The notes: generated from the letters alone by a model not told the origin. A stretch of 64,000 nucleotides of DNA from Luteimonas aquatica (GCF_022662575.1 NZ_JALBFU010000001.1:568381-632380), one strand, 5' to 3'; shown: positions 48,306-58,083, counted from the stretch's first letter. Numbers and translations: made by a program.

Positions 48306-48992
48306 ATGCCCGCCTATTTCTCCGACAAGAGCCTCAAATTCCTGCGCGGACTGGCGCGCAACAACGACCGCGCCTGGTTCCTCGCCCACAAGGACGATTA
48401 CGATGGCCACGTGCGCGCGCCGTTCCAGCGCCTGCTCGCCGACCTGCAGCCCGACCTGCGCGCGGTCAGCGAGCATTTCCGCTCCGAGCCCAAGACCGTC
48501 GGCGGTTCCCTGTTCCGCATCCAGCGCGACACCCGCTTCGCCAGCGACAAGACGCCCTACAAGACCTGGCAGGGCGCGCGGCTGTTCCACGAGCGCAGCA
48601 AGCAGGTGCCGGCGCCCTCGTTCTACCTGCATCTGCAGCCCGGCAACTGCTTCGTCGGCGCCGGCCTGTGGCATCCGGAAACCGCGACCCAGCGGCAGAT
48701 CCGGCAGTTCATCTTCGACAATCCGGGCAGCTGGAAGGCGGCCGCGCACGCGCCGGCGCTGCGCCGCCGCTTCGACCTGGAGGAGGAGGAGATGCTGGTG
48801 CGCCCGCCGCACGGCTTCCCCGCCGACTTCGAGTTCATCGACGACCTGCGCCACAAGAATTTCGTCGCCTCGCGCCTGATCGAGGACAGCGTCATGCTCG
48901 GTCCCCGGCTGCGGCAGACCCTGGCCAAGGACCTGCAGAGCCTGGGGCCGTTCGTGGACTACCTCTGCGCCGCGCTCGATCTCGAGTTCTGA
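48306..48992 (+). CDS. DUF2461 (TIGR02453) family protein
   Basis: The 228-residue protein has the DUF2461 hallmarks FSDKSLKFLRGLARNNDRAW, FLAHKDDYDGHVRAPFQRLL, GGSLFRIQRDTRFASDKTPY and KTWQGARLFHE. The family is widespread in bacteria and fungi with no established function. Start ATG 48306. It lies 66 bp after sbcB and 37 bp before the DUF2939 gene, so it may belong to the same transcript. Confidence 0.9.
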   Translation: MPAYFSDKSLKFLRGLARNNDRAWFLAHKDDYDGHVRAPFQRLLADLQPDLRAVSEHFRSEPKTVGGSLFRIQRDTRFASDKTPYKTWQGARLFHERSKQVPAPSFYLHLQPGNCFVGAGLWHPETATQRQIRQFIFDNPGSWKAAAHAPALRRRFDLEEEEMLVRPPHGFPADFEFIDDLRHKNFVASRLIEDSVMLGPRLRQTLAKDLQSLGPFVDYLCAALDLEF

Positions 48993-49029
48993 GCGCCGAT
49001 CCCCTCTCCTTCCTCGCGGTAGCGCATCG

Positions 49030-49584
49030 ATGAAGAAATGGCTCTGGCTGGTGGTTCTCGTCCTGGTGGCATTGCTGGCCTATGTCGCCGCAGGCCCGTT
49101 CCTCACCGTGCGCGCGATCCGCGCGGCGGTGAAAGCCGGGGATGCGGCCGCGCTCTCCGAACAGGTCGATTTCCCCGCCTTGCGCAGCAGTTTCAAGGCG
49201 CAGTTCGCCGACCGCCTGGCGCGCCAGGCCGGCGACGCCGGCGGCAACCCGCTCGCCGCCTTCGGCCTGGGCCTGGCCAACAGCCTCGCCGGCAGCGCCA
49301 TCGACGGGCTGGTCACGCCCTCGGGCCTGGGCGCGATGATGGAGGGACGGCAGATCTGGGATCGCGTCAACAACGAGCCGTTCCGCGGGCGCGAGGACGA
49401 GGTCGCGGCGGACGGCAGCGTCGCCGCCGCGCGTCCGGAACCCCTGCACGATCCCAAATACCGCTTCGAGTCGCTGTCGCGCTTCACCGCGACGGTGAGC
49501 GACCGCAACGGCCGCCCGATGGTCTTCGTGTTCACCCGGCACGGACTGGACTGGAAGCTCTCGGATATCGTGCTTCCGCAGTAG
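49030..49584 (+). CDS. DUF2939 family membrane-anchored protein
   Basis: The 184-residue protein has one N-terminal membrane segment (MKKWLWLVVLVLVALLAYVA) followed by GPFLTVRAIRAAVKAGDAAA and ALSEQVDFPALRSSFKAQF, the signature of DUF2939. The rest is probably periplasmic, ending HGLDWKLSDIVLPQ. Function is unknown. It is convergent with the 5'-nucleotidase gene. Confidence 0.88.
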   Translation: MKKWLWLVVLVLVALLAYVAAGPFLTVRAIRAAVKAGDAAALSEQVDFPALRSSFKAQFADRLARQAGDAGGNPLAAFGLGLANSLAGSAIDGLVTPSGLGAMMEGRQIWDRVNNEPFRGREDEVAADGSVAAARPEPLHDPKYRFESLSRFTATVSDRNGRPMVFVFTRHGLDWKLSDIVLPQ

Positions 49585-49650
49585 CCTGCTTCCGCGGCAG
49601 CCCGCTTCCAAAGCGGCTCGCTTGCGCAATGCTCCGCTTGCGCGCCGCGC

Positions 49651-50556
49651 TCAGTCGTTGGAAACGCCGTGCGGAACGTGCCCCGCGGCGACGTGCTGGC
49701 GCGCCGAATCGATGTTGTGCAGCGAGTCGTCGAAGAAGATGTCGGCGCCGAACACGTCCAGGAAGGGACCCTTCGGCCGCCCGCCCAGGAACAGCGCCTC
49801 GTCCAGGCGCACGCCCCATTCGCGCAGGGTGCGGATCACCCGCTCGTGCGCCGGCGCCGAGCGCGCGGTGACCAGCGCGGTGCGGATCGGCGCGGCCTCG
49901 CCCGGCGGATACATCGCCTGCAGACGGTGCAGCGCGTCCAGGAAGCCCCGGAACGGCCCCCCGGACAGCGGTTCGTGGGCGCGCTCGCGCTCGTGGCGAT
50001 GGAAGGCCTCCACGCCGCCCTGGCGCGAGACGCGTTCGCCCTCGTCGTCGAAGATCACCGCGTCGCCGTCGAAGGCGATGCGCAGCTGGTCGTAGCGGTG
50101 CGCGGGCGCCCGCGCCGGCAGGATCGTCGCCGCCGCGGCGCCGTTCTCCAGCGCCCGCCGCACCGAGTCGGGGTTGGCCGAGAGGAACAGCTGCGCGCCG
50201 AACGGGCGCAGGTAGGGCCAGGTCGGCGCGCCCGAGGTGAAGGTCGCGCGCGAGATCGCCAGGCCATGGTGCTGGATCGCGTTGAACACGCGCAGCCCGG
50301 TGTCGGAGGAATTGCGCGAGAGCAGGATCACCTCCACGCGCGGCGCCTCCGGCGGCGCTCCCTGGTTCAGCGCCAGCAGCTTGCGCACCAGCGGGAAGGC
50401 GATGCCCGGCTCGAGCACCTCGTCCTCGCGGTTGCGCTGGTGCTCGGCATAGGCGTCGATGCCCTGCGCCTCGAACAGCGCATGGCTGTCCTCCAGGTCG
50501 AACAGGGCGCGCGAGGAGATCGCGACGGTCAGGATCGGGGCGGCGGGATCGGGCAT
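49651..50556 (-). CDS. 5'-nucleotidase (PF06189 type)
   Basis: The 301-residue protein has ILTVAISSRALFDLEDSHAL, VEVILLSRNSSDTGLRVFNA, the HAD-like acidic motif RIAFDGDAVIFDDEGE, and the C-terminal FLGGRPKGPFLDVFGADIFF with DDS. It matches the cytosolic 5'-nucleotidase family related to animal cN-IA. It should dephosphorylate nucleoside monophosphates in the cytoplasm. The ATG is at 50554-50556. It is next to nadK on the same strand with a 42-bp gap. Confidence 0.9.
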   Translation of the reverse strand: MPDPAAPILTVAISSRALFDLEDSHALFEAQGIDAYAEHQRNREDEVLEPGIAFPLVRKLLALNQGAPPEAPRVEVILLSRNSSDTGLRVFNAIQHHGLAISRATFTSGAPTWPYLRPFGAQLFLSANPDSVRRALENGAAAATILPARAPAHRYDQLRIAFDGDAVIFDDEGERVSRQGGVEAFHRHERERAHEPLSGGPFRGFLDALHRLQAMYPPGEAAPIRTALVTARSAPAHERVIRTLREWGVRLDEALFLGGRPKGPFLDVFGADIFFDDSLHNIDSARQHVAAGHVPHGVSND

Positions 50557-50598
50557 GGCGCGATTATCGCGTATGCGGCGGTGCTTGGACGATGGCGC

Positions 50599-51369
50599 TC
50601 AGACCATGAACTGTTCGCTGAGGATGCGTTCCTCGAGGTTGTGTTCGGGATCGAACAGCAGGGTCACGGTGCGGTCGCGCGATTCGCGGATGGTCACCTC
50701 CACCACGTCGCGCACCTCGTGCGAATCGGCGGTGGCGCTGACCGGGCGCTTGTAGGGATCGAGTACGCGGAAGCGCACCTCGGTCTGGGCCTTGAGCAGG
50801 GCGCCGCGCCAGCGGCGGGGGCGGAACGCGGCGATCGGGGTGAGCGCGATCACCGAGGATCCCAGCGGCAGGATCGGCCCGTGCGCGGAGAAGTTGTAGG
50901 CGGTGCTGCCGGCGGGCGTGGCCACCATCACGCCGTCGCAGATCAGTTCGTCGAGCCGGGTGACGCCGTTCAGGTCGATGCTCAGGTGCGCGGCCTGGCG
51001 GGTCTGGCGCAGCAGCGAGACCTCGTTGTAGGCCAGCGACCCGACCGAGGCGCCCGATTCGGTGGAGGCCACCATCTCCAGCGGCCGCAGCACGGCGGGC
51101 TCGGCGGCGGCGATGCGCGCGAGCAGGTCCTCGCCGCGATACTGGTTCATCAGGAAACCGACCGTGCCCAGCTTCATGCCGAACACCGGCTTGCCGAGCG
51201 CACCGTGGCGGTGCAGCGTCTGCAGCATGAAACCGTCGCCGCCGAGCGCGCAGATCACGTCGGCCTCGGCCGGCTCGGCCTGGCCGTGCAGCGCGATCAG
51301 CTGCGCCTGCGCATCCTGCGCGCCGTCGGCGGGACTGGCGAGAAAGGCGATGCGGTGCGTCGCGGTCAT
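50599..51369 (-). CDS. nadK: NAD kinase
   Basis: The 256-residue protein has the GGDG motif in [19 protein letters not shown], the NE/D motif in [12 protein letters not shown] and the glycine-rich [19 protein letters not shown]. It phosphorylates NAD to NADP. I chose ATG 51367-51369 because GGAG lies seven bases upstream; an ATG at 51381 contains that GGAG and adds only four residues. Short NadK of this length is usual in xanthomonads. Confidence 0.95.
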   Translation of the reverse strand: MTATHRIAFLASPADGAQDAQAQLIALHGQAEPAEADVICALGGDGFMLQTLHRHGALGKPVFGMKLGTVGFLMNQYRGEDLLARIAAAEPAVLRPLEMVASTESGASVGSLAYNEVSLLRQTRQAAHLSIDLNGVTRLDELICDGVMVATPAGSTAYNFSAHGPILPLGSSVIALTPIAAFRPRRWRGALLKAQTEVRFRVLDPYKRPVSATADSHEVRDVVEVTIRESRDRTVTLLFDPEHNLEERILSEQFMV

Positions 51370-51607
51370 CGTCGGCTCCAAAGCGGTCGATCCAGCATAG
51401 CAGCGCCGCCGTCCCGCCGCGCGGGCGCCCGGTCACGCGGTCTTCTCGCGGCGATGACGCACCTGCCGCCTATCCTCGCCCGGCGCCATCGATCGAAGTG
51501 CGCGTTCGCGCGATCGGCCGCCCACGATCGGCTTTCCGCCATCGGCGGCCGCTTCCGCCACGCTTCGGCGGCGCCCACACATCCCATTCCTGGAGGAGAG
51601 AACTCCT

Positions 51608-52489
51608 ATGTCATCGCTTTCCCGCTGCAAGATCGCGCTGCTGGCCGTCTCCTGCGTACTCGCCGCCCCCGCCGCCTGGTCCACCGAGCAATCCCTGCCG
51701 CCTGGCGTGGCGCCGGACTGGCTGGAACGCCTGAACCCCGACATCGACGCCGCCACCGCGGCCCGCATCGTCACCCAGGACCACGCCATGGGCTCGCAGA
51801 TCCGCCTGCACGAAGGCAGCTGGCAGGTGCCCGGCTATTCCTATCTCGCCACGCCGCTGCTGGCCTCGGTCAAGGGCATGGACGTGAGCGGCTGGCAGGG
51901 CAACGTCAACTGGAGCGCGGCCTGGAGCAACGGCGCCCGTTTCGCCTACGTGAAGGCCACCGAGGGCACCGGCTACACCAATCCCTATTTCGCCCAGCAG
52001 TACAACGGCTCCTACAACGTCGGCATGATCCGCGGCGCCTACCATTTCGCCCGCCCCGACATCTCCAGCGGCGCCACCCAGGCCAACTACTTCGTCGATC
52101 ACGGCGGCGGCTGGTCGCGCGACGGCAAGACCCTGCCCGGCGCGCTCGATGTGGAATACAACCCCTACGGCGCCACCTGCTACGGGCTGAGCAAGGCCGG
52201 CATGGCCAACTGGATCGCCTCCTTCGTCAACCAGTACCACGCCCGCACCGGGCGCTGGGCGGTGATCTACACCAGCACCAGCTGGTGGACGCAGTGCGTG
52301 GGCACCTCGGGTAACTTCAGCAACAACAATCCGCTGTGGGTGGCGCGCTACGCCTCCAGCCCCGGCACCCTGCCCTACGCCTGGGGCTATTACACGATCT
52401 GGCAGTACGCCGACTCGGGCACGTTCCCTGGCGACCAGAATCAATTCAACGGCGCCTACGACCGCCTACAGGCCTTGGCGAATGGGTGA
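51608..52489 (+). CDS. Secreted GH25 lysozyme (muramidase) of actinobacterial type
   Basis: The 293-residue protein has a signal peptide (about residues 1-25, CKIALLAVSCVLAAPAAWS). A linker of some 60 residues is followed by a glycoside hydrolase family 25 domain: KGMDVSGWQGNVNWSAAW, RFAYVKATEGTGYTNPYFAQ, MIRGAYHFARPDISSGATQA and the catalytic DxE in LPGALDVEYNPYGATCYGLS. It should cut the MurNAc-GlcNAc bond of peptidoglycan outside the cell. The domain closely resembles Streptomyces lysozymes (cellosyl/M1) as I recall them. It is flanked downstream by a repeat array. AGGAGAG precedes the ATG. A role in attacking other bacteria is inferred. Confidence 0.93.
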   Translation: MSSLSRCKIALLAVSCVLAAPAAWSTEQSLPPGVAPDWLERLNPDIDAATAARIVTQDHAMGSQIRLHEGSWQVPGYSYLATPLLASVKGMDVSGWQGNVNWSAAWSNGARFAYVKATEGTGYTNPYFAQQYNGSYNVGMIRGAYHFARPDISSGATQANYFVDHGGGWSRDGKTLPGALDVEYNPYGATCYGLSKAGMANWIASFVNQYHARTGRWAVIYTSTSWWTQCVGTSGNFSNNNPLWVARYASSPGTLPYAWGYYTIWQYADSGTFPGDQNQFNGAYDRLQALANG

Positions 52490-52497
52490 GACCCCGC

Positions 52498-52628
52498 ACG
52501 CTTAGCGAATGCCCACAAGGCGTTCGCTGCGGGGTCGAACGCCCGGCCATGGATGGCCGGGCCGGACGTTCCGAAGGCGGCGCGGTCGCGCCAAGGATGG
52601 CATCGAATCAGCATCCAAAACCAGTGGT
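52498..52628 (+). repeat. Interspersed repeat, short form (first of three tandem copies)
   Basis: The unit runs from ACGCTTAGCGAATGCCCACA to ...CCAGTGGT and contains the core CCCGGCCATGGATGGCCGGG. At 131 bp it lacks the 24-bp internal module found in the next two copies. Confidence 0.85.
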
Positions 52629-52783
52629 ACGCTTAGCGAATGCCCACAAGGCGTCCGCTGCGGTTGCGAACGCCCGGCCATGGATTTCGAGCCGCGCCGT
52701 CAGCGCGGCGAGGGGGCCGGACGTTCCGAAGGCGGCGCGGTCGCGCCAAGGAGGGCATCGAATCAGCATCCAACACCAGTGGT
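52629..52783 (+). repeat. Interspersed repeat, long form (second tandem copy)
   Basis: This 155-bp copy has the same ends as the first. Between CCATGGAT and GGGGCCGGACG it carries an extra TTCGAGCCGCGCCGTCAGCG CGGCGA module, itself a GCCGCGC/GCGCGGC hairpin. Confidence 0.85.
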
Positions 52784-52938
52784 ACGCTGAGCGAATGCCC
52801 ACAACGCGTCCGCTGCGGTTGCGAACGCCCGGCCATGGATTTCGAGCCGCGCCGTCAGCGCGGCGAGGGGGCCGGACGTTCCGAAAGCAATACAGTCGCG
52901 CCAGGGATGGCATCGATGCCCCATCCGAAACCAGTGGC
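52784..52938 (+). repeat. Interspersed repeat, long form (third tandem copy)
   Basis: This 155-bp copy is nearly identical to the second in its left two-thirds. The right third has drifted (GAAAGCAATACAGTCGCGCC in place of GAAGGCGGCGCGGTCGCGCC). Confidence 0.85.
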
Positions 52939-53047
52939 ACGCGCGCACCGCCCTCAAGGCATCAACTGCCGACGACAGCATCCCTAGAGCAGCACCGCGC
53001 AAGGCAACAGAAGAGCCGCCCCTCACCCTCGCTCGCTACGCTCGCAT

Positions 53048-53074
53048 CCCCTCTCCCGCAACGCGGGAGAGGGG
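53048..53074. repeat. Perfect palindrome near the end of gdhB
   Basis: CCCCTCTCCCGC-AAC-GCGGGAGAGGGG is a 12-bp perfect stem with a 3-base loop, 15 bases past the gdhB stop. Palindromes of this CCCTCTCCCGC type are dispersed in xanthomonads and pseudomonads. It has no T-run but may act as a transcription stop or 3' stabiliser for gdhB. Confidence 0.7.
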
Positions 53075-53088
53075 CACGGCAGGCCCGC

Positions 53089-56000
53089 TTACCGGCTCAA
53101 CGCCGCCAGCTGCGCCAGCCGCTGCACCGCCACCGAGGCGGTCGGATAGTCCAGCGTCTTCTGCGCCGCCAGCTCGTTGAGCATCGCCAGCGTGAAGCGC
53201 AGTGCGGCGTCCTCGCGCGCGAGCCATTGCTTCACCCGCGCCTCCGGATCCGAGCCGGGAATCGTCAGCACCTGCCCGACCAGGGCGCGCTGCTGGGTGG
53301 CCAGCTCGTCGCGCAACACGCTGCGCGCGATCGCGTGCCAGCGGCCGTCCACCGGCAGCGCGTCGATCTGCGCCAACAGCCAGGGCAGGTGCAAGGCGTC
53401 GCCGAGGCGGAAATGCACGCGGGCGATGTCGGCCGGCTTGAGCCTGCGGTCGCGCGCCAGCTCGATGATGTCGCAGCAGGCCTCCAGGTACGGCAGCGCC
53501 GCCAGCTGTCCGGCCAGGTCGTCCGGCACGCCCTTCTCGCGCCAGTCGCGCAGGCTGGCCTCGTAGGCCGGACGCTGCGAGTCGGCGATGATGTTCTCGC
53601 CGGCGCGCACGTCGCGGAAGCCGTCGTGGTAGCGCTCCACCGCGGTGGTGATGTCCGGAATCGCGCCGGGGCGCGCCAGCAGCCAGCGCGTCATCGAACG
53701 CTGCAGCGTCCAGATCACCTGCAGCGCGTCGATCTGCACGGATTCGGCGACCTTGCCGTCGAGCGCGTCGATCTGCGCCCACAGCTCGCGCGCGTCCAGC
53801 GTCTCGCGGGTGATGGTGAAGGCCTTGGCGACCTCGCCCGGACTGCGGCCGGTGTCCTCCTGCATGCGCAGCAGGAAGGTCGCGCCCATGCGGTTGATGG
53901 TGGAATTGGTGACCGCGGTGGCGATGATCTCGCGCTTCAGGCGGTGGTGCTCCATCGCCTTGGCGTACTTCTTCTGCAGCGGCGCCGGGAAGTAGCGCAC
54001 CAGCTCCTTGGACAGGTAGGCGTCCTCCGGCACGTCGGAGTCGAGCAGTTGCTGGAAGGCGACCAGCTTCGAGTACGACAGCAGCACCGACAGCTCCGGC
54101 CGGGTCAGGCCGATGCCGCGCGCCTTGCGCTCGGCGATCTCGGCATCGGAGGGCAGGAACTCGATCTGGCGGTCGAGCAGGCCCTGCGACTCCAGCGTCT
54201 GGATGAAATGCTGCTTCGAGCCCAGCCGCGTCAGGCTCATGCGCTCCATCAGGCTCAGCGCCTGGTTCTGGCGGTAGTTGTCGTTGAGCACCAGCGCGGC
54301 GACCTCGTCGGTCATCGACGCCAGCAGCTCGTTGCGCGCCTCGAACTTGAGCTTCCTGGCCTGCACCTGCGCATTGAGCAGGATCTTGATGTTGACCTCG
54401 TGGTCGGAGGTGTCCACGCCGGCCGAGTTGTCGATGAAGTCGGTGTTGAGCAGCACGCCCGCCGCCAGCGCCGCCTCGATGCGGCCGCGCTGGGTGAGGC
54501 CGAGGTTGCCGCCCTCGCCCACCACCTTGCAGCGCAGGTCGCGGCCGTCGACGCGGATGGCGTTGTTGGCGCGGTCGCCGACGTCGGCGTGGGTCTCGGT
54601 GCTGGCCTTGACGTAGGTGCCGATGCCGCCGTTCCAGAGCAGGTCGACCGGCGCCTTGAGGATCGCGCTGAGCAGTTCGTTGGGGCTGAGCGCGTTGACG
54701 TTGCCTTCGATGCCGAGCGCCGCGCGCACGTCGGCGCTGATCGGGATCGACTTGGCGCTGCGCGGCCACACGCCGCCGCCCTTGCTGATCAGCGACTTGT
54801 CGTAGTCCTCCCAGCTCGAGCGCGGCAGCTTGAACATGCGCGTGCGCTCCTTGAACGAGCGCGCCGCGTCCGGGTTCGGATCGATGAAGATGTGGCGATG
54901 GTCGAAGGCGGCCAGCAGGCGGATGTGCCTGGACAGCAGCATGCCGTTGCCGAACACGTCGCCGGACATGTCGCCGATGCCCACGCAGGTGAAATCCTGG
55001 GTCTGGCTGTCGCGGCCGAGCGCGCGGAAATGCCGCTTCACCGACTCCCAGGCGCCCTTGGCGGTGATGCCCATGCCCTTGTGGTCGTAGCCGACCGAGC
55101 CGCCCGAGGCGAAGGCGTCGTCGAGCCAGAACCCGTGCTCGCGGGCGATGCCGTTGGCGATGTCGGAGAAGGTCGCGGTGCCCTTGTCGGCGGCCACCAC
55201 CAGGTAGGGGTCGTCGCCGTCGTGGCGGACCACGTTCTTCGGCGGCACCACCTTGCCCTCGACCAGATTGTCGGTGATGTCGAGCAGGCCGTTGATGAAC
55301 TGCTTGTAGCAGGCGATGCCCTCGGCCAGCACGGCGTCGCGGTCGCCTGCCGCGGGCGGGCGCTTGACGAAGAAGCCGCCCTTTGAGCCGACCGGCACGA
55401 TGACGGTGTTCTTCACCATCTGCGCCTTCACCAGGCCGAGCACCTCGGTGCGGAAGTCCTCGCGGCGGTCGGACCAGCGCAGGCCGCCGCGCGCGACCGG
55501 GCCGAAGCGCAGGTGCACGCCCTCCACGCGCGGGCCGTAGACGAAGATCTCGCGGTACGGACGCGGCTTGGGCAGGTCCGGCACCCGGGCCGAGTCGAGC
55601 TTGAAGCTGATGTACTCGCGGTCGGCGGCGACGTAGCCGGCCTTTTCGACCATCTGCGCCTGGTAGTAGCCGGTGCGCAGCGTGGCGTCGATCACGCCCA
55701 TGAAGCTGCGCACGATGCGGTCCTCGTCGAGGCTGGAGACGCGCTCCAGCAGCGCCTTGATCGCCTTGCGCACGCTGTCGTACTGCGCCTCGCGGCCTTC
55801 GCGGCGGGCGTCGATCACCGGCTTGAGCTCCTTCAGCGTCTGCTCGTCGCCGTCGCTGAGCGCGCGCAGCTGGCGGGCGAAACGCTCGGCGCCCTTGGCG
55901 ATCTCGGCCGCGCTCTCGTGCCCGGTGCACGGGTCGAAGCGCGCCTCGAACAGCTCGACCAGCAGGCGCGCCAGCAGCGGATAGCGCGCGAAGGTCTCTT

Positions 56001-58083
56001 CCACGTAGCTTTGCGAGAACGGCACGCCGACCTGCAGCAGGTACTTGCAGTAGCCGCGCAGCATCGCCACTTGGCGCCAGCTCAGGTTGGCGCCGAGCAC
56101 CAGGCGGTTGAAGCCGTCGTTCTCCGCGCCGCCGCGCCATACCTGCTCGAAGGCCTCCTCGAAGCTGGCGGCGACCGCGTCCACGTCGAGCTCGCGGGCC
56201 TGCTTCGACAGGCCGAACTCCACCTCGAAGTCCTGCAGGAACACCGCGCGGCCGTCGATCTGCATCGGATACGGGTGCTCGGAGATCACCCGCATGCCCA
56301 TGTTCTCCATCATCGGCAGCGCGTCGGAGAGCGGGATGTCGTCGTGCCAGCGGTACAGCTTCAGGCGCAGGTCGTTGCCGGTGCGCTGCAGGCTGAGCGC
56401 GATGTCCTCGGCGTCCTGCAGCGAGGCGATGCGGCGCACGTCCTCGGCCGCGGCGTCGGCCGTGGTGCCCTGCAGGTAGGCGGCCGGCAGGGCGCGGCCG
56501 AAGCGGCCGGCCAGGGTCAGGCCGTCGTGCTCGCCGTGCGCGCGCACCAGGCTGTCGCGCAGGTCGTCGTAGCGGTTGCGCACGATCTCAGAGAGGCCGG
56601 CATCGAGCCGGGCGGCGTCGACGTCGGCCTTGGCGCCGCCGCGCGGGCGCACCAGCAGGTGCAGCTGCGCCAGCGGCGACTCGCCGACCTGCAGGTTGGT
56701 GTCGATGTCCTCGGCGTCCAGCTCGCGCTTGAGCATCGCCTCCACGCGCAGGCGCACGTCGGTGTTGTAGCGGTCGCGCGGGATGTAGGCCAGCACCGAG
56801 TAGTAGCGGCCGTAGCGATCGCGGCGCAGGAACAGCTTGTTGCGCACGCGCTCCTGCAGGCCGAGGATGCCGCTGGCCAGCTGGAACAGCTCCTCCTCGC
56901 TGGACTGGAACAGCTCGTCGCGCGGCAGGGTTTCCAGAATGTGCTTGAGCGCCTTGCCGCTATGGCTGTTGGGCTTGAGCCCGGAGGCGCGCATCACGTA
57001 TTCGTAGCGCTCGCGCACCAGCGGGATGTCCCAGGGACGGCGGTTGTAGGCGCTGGAGGTGAACAGGCCGAGGAAGCGCTGCTCCTTCGAGGGCTTGCCC
57101 TTGGCGTCGAAGCTGAGCACGCCGATGTAGTCCATGTAGCCGGGGCGGTGCACGGTGGAGCGCGCGTTGCTCTTGGTCAGGATCAGCGCGTCGACCGAGC
57201 CCGACTGCGGCATCTTCGAGGCGGCCAGGGTCTTGAGCAAGCGCGCCTTGCCCACTTCCTTGCCGCGCAGCAGGCCGAGGCCGCTGCCGGGCACGGTGCG
57301 CAGCACCTCGTCCTTGCCCTGCGTCTCCACCACGTACTCGCGGTAGCCGAAGAAGGTGAAATGGTCGGCGGCGGCCCAGCGCAGGAATTCCTGCGCCTCG
57401 TGCCGGCCGGCGTCGGACACCGGCATCCTGCGCGAGCCGACGTCGTCGGCGACGCCGAGCATCTTCTGCCGCATCACCTCCCAGTCGGCCACGATCGCGC
57501 GCACGTCCTCGAGCACGCCGCGGATCGCGGCCTCGACCTCGGCGCTGTCGGCGGCCGACTGGCGGTCGATCTCCAGGTGCATCATCGACTCGAACTCACC
57601 CTCGCCCACGGCGGTCAGCTTGCCGCCCGGCGTGCGCGAGACCTGCACCATCGGATGCCCCAGCACGTGCACGCCCACGCCATGGTCGGCCAGCGCCATG
57701 GTCACCGAATCGACCAGGAACGGCATGTCGTCGTTGACGATCTGCAGCACGGTGTGCGGCGACTCCCAGCCGTGCGTCTTCTGGGTCGGGTTGAACAGGC
57801 GCACGTTGGCGGTGCCGCGCTTGCGGTTGCCGGCGAAGGCGAGGAAGTCGTTGGCCAGCGCCGCCCAGCCCTCGGGGCTGTGCTGCGGGAACTCGTCCTC
57901 GCTCATGCGCTGGTAGAACGCGCCCGCGAAGGCGACGGCCAGGTCCTGGCCGGACTTGCCGGCGCGCTTGCGCGCGGCCTGGAAGATCGGTTCGAGCAGG
58001 GCCGGCCGGACTTGCTTGGCGCCGGCTTGTACGGAGCCGGCGCGATCCGCTTTGCGGCGCACGGCAGGAGATTTTGGGCTCAT
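53089..58083 (-). CDS. gdhB: NAD-specific glutamate dehydrogenase, large (about 180 kDa) type
   Basis: The 1,664-residue protein has a long N-terminal region with ACT-like regulatory modules (residues 1 to about 720). The catalytic GDH domain has RFGPVARGGLRWSDRREDFR, EVLGLVKAQMVKNTVIVPVG, SKGGFFVKRP and GIGDMSGDVFGNGMLLSRHI (about residues 860-1050). A long C-terminal region follows. It deaminates glutamate to 2-oxoglutarate with NAD, mainly in amino acid catabolism. Length is typical of the L-GDH180 class (about 1,600-1,650). Start ATG 58081-58083. The gene stands alone, 26 bp downstream of the acyl-CoA dehydrogenase gene on the same strand, so co-transcription is possible. Confidence 0.97.
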   Translation of the reverse strand: MSPKSPAVRRKADRAGSVQAGAKQVRPALLEPIFQAARKRAGKSGQDLAVAFAGAFYQRMSEDEFPQHSPEGWAALANDFLAFAGNRKRGTANVRLFNPTQKTHGWESPHTVLQIVNDDMPFLVDSVTMALADHGVGVHVLGHPMVQVSRTPGGKLTAVGEGEFESMMHLEIDRQSAADSAEVEAAIRGVLEDVRAIVADWEVMRQKMLGVADDVGSRRMPVSDAGRHEAQEFLRWAAADHFTFFGYREYVVETQGKDEVLRTVPGSGLGLLRGKEVGKARLLKTLAASKMPQSGSVDALILTKSNARSTVHRPGYMDYIGVLSFDAKGKPSKEQRFLGLFTSSAYNRRPWDIPLVRERYEYVMRASGLKPNSHSGKALKHILETLPRDELFQSSEEELFQLASGILGLQERVRNKLFLRRDRYGRYYSVLAYIPRDRYNTDVRLRVEAMLKRELDAEDIDTNLQVGESPLAQLHLLVRPRGGAKADVDAARLDAGLSEIVRNRYDDLRDSLVRAHGEHDGLTLAGRFGRALPAAYLQGTTADAAAEDVRRIASLQDAEDIALSLQRTGNDLRLKLYRWHDDIPLSDALPMMENMGMRVISEHPYPMQIDGRAVFLQDFEVEFGLSKQARELDVDAVAASFEEAFEQVWRGGAENDGFNRLVLGANLSWRQVAMLRGYCKYLLQVGVPFSQSYVEETFARYPLLARLLVELFEARFDPCTGHESAAEIAKGAERFARQLRALSDGDEQTLKELKPVIDARREGREAQYDSVRKAIKALLERVSSLDEDRIVRSFMGVIDATLRTGYYQAQMVEKAGYVAADREYISFKLDSARVPDLPKPRPYREIFVYGPRVEGVHLRFGPVARGGLRWSDRREDFRTEVLGLVKAQMVKNTVIVPVGSKGGFFVKRPPAAGDRDAVLAEGIACYKQFINGLLDITDNLVEGKVVPPKNVVRHDGDDPYLVVAADKGTATFSDIANGIAREHGFWLDDAFASGGSVGYDHKGMGITAKGAWESVKRHFRALGRDSQTQDFTCVGIGDMSGDVFGNGMLLSRHIRLLAAFDHRHIFIDPNPDAARSFKERTRMFKLPRSSWEDYDKSLISKGGGVWPRSAKSIPISADVRAALGIEGNVNALSPNELLSAILKAPVDLLWNGGIGTYVKASTETHADVGDRANNAIRVDGRDLRCKVVGEGGNLGLTQRGRIEAALAAGVLLNTDFIDNSAGVDTSDHEVNIKILLNAQVQARKLKFEARNELLASMTDEVAALVLNDNYRQNQALSLMERMSLTRLGSKQHFIQTLESQGLLDRQIEFLPSDAEIAERKARGIGLTRPELSVLLSYSKLVAFQQLLDSDVPEDAYLSKELVRYFPAPLQKKYAKAMEHHRLKREIIATAVTNSTINRMGATFLLRMQEDTGRSPGEVAKAFTITRETLDARELWAQIDALDGKVAESVQIDALQVIWTLQRSMTRWLLARPGAIPDITTAVERYHDGFRDVRAGENIIADSQRPAYEASLRDWREKGVPDDLAGQLAALPYLEACCDIIELARDRRLKPADIARVHFRLGDALHLPWLLAQIDALPVDGRWHAIARSVLRDELATQQRALVGQVLTIPGSDPEARVKQWLAREDAALRFTLAMLNELAAQKTLDYPTASVAVQRLAQLAALSR

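Larger units (their letters stand above)
52490..53088. other. Gene-free stretch: tandem repeat array and palindrome
   Basis: About 600 bases between the lysozyme gene and the end of gdhB hold three tandem copies of the interspersed repeat (52498-52938), a short unique segment and a perfect 12-bp-stem palindrome (53048-53074). Short open frames here are repeat-derived; I see no gene. Confidence 0.8.

Noticed and set aside
52498-52938. CRISPR array
   Set aside because: The three units are 131-155 bp, contiguous and nearly identical throughout, without short repeats separated by unique spacers.
52509-52987. Small genes inside the repeat array
   Set aside because: The open frames are formed by repeat sequence alone, shift among copies and have no ribosome binding site.
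52336-55386. Open frame of about 1,000 codons on the plus strand running from the repeats into gdhB antisense
   Set aside because: It begins in the lysozyme 3' end and repeats and then reads the complement of gdhB; no protein-like features.
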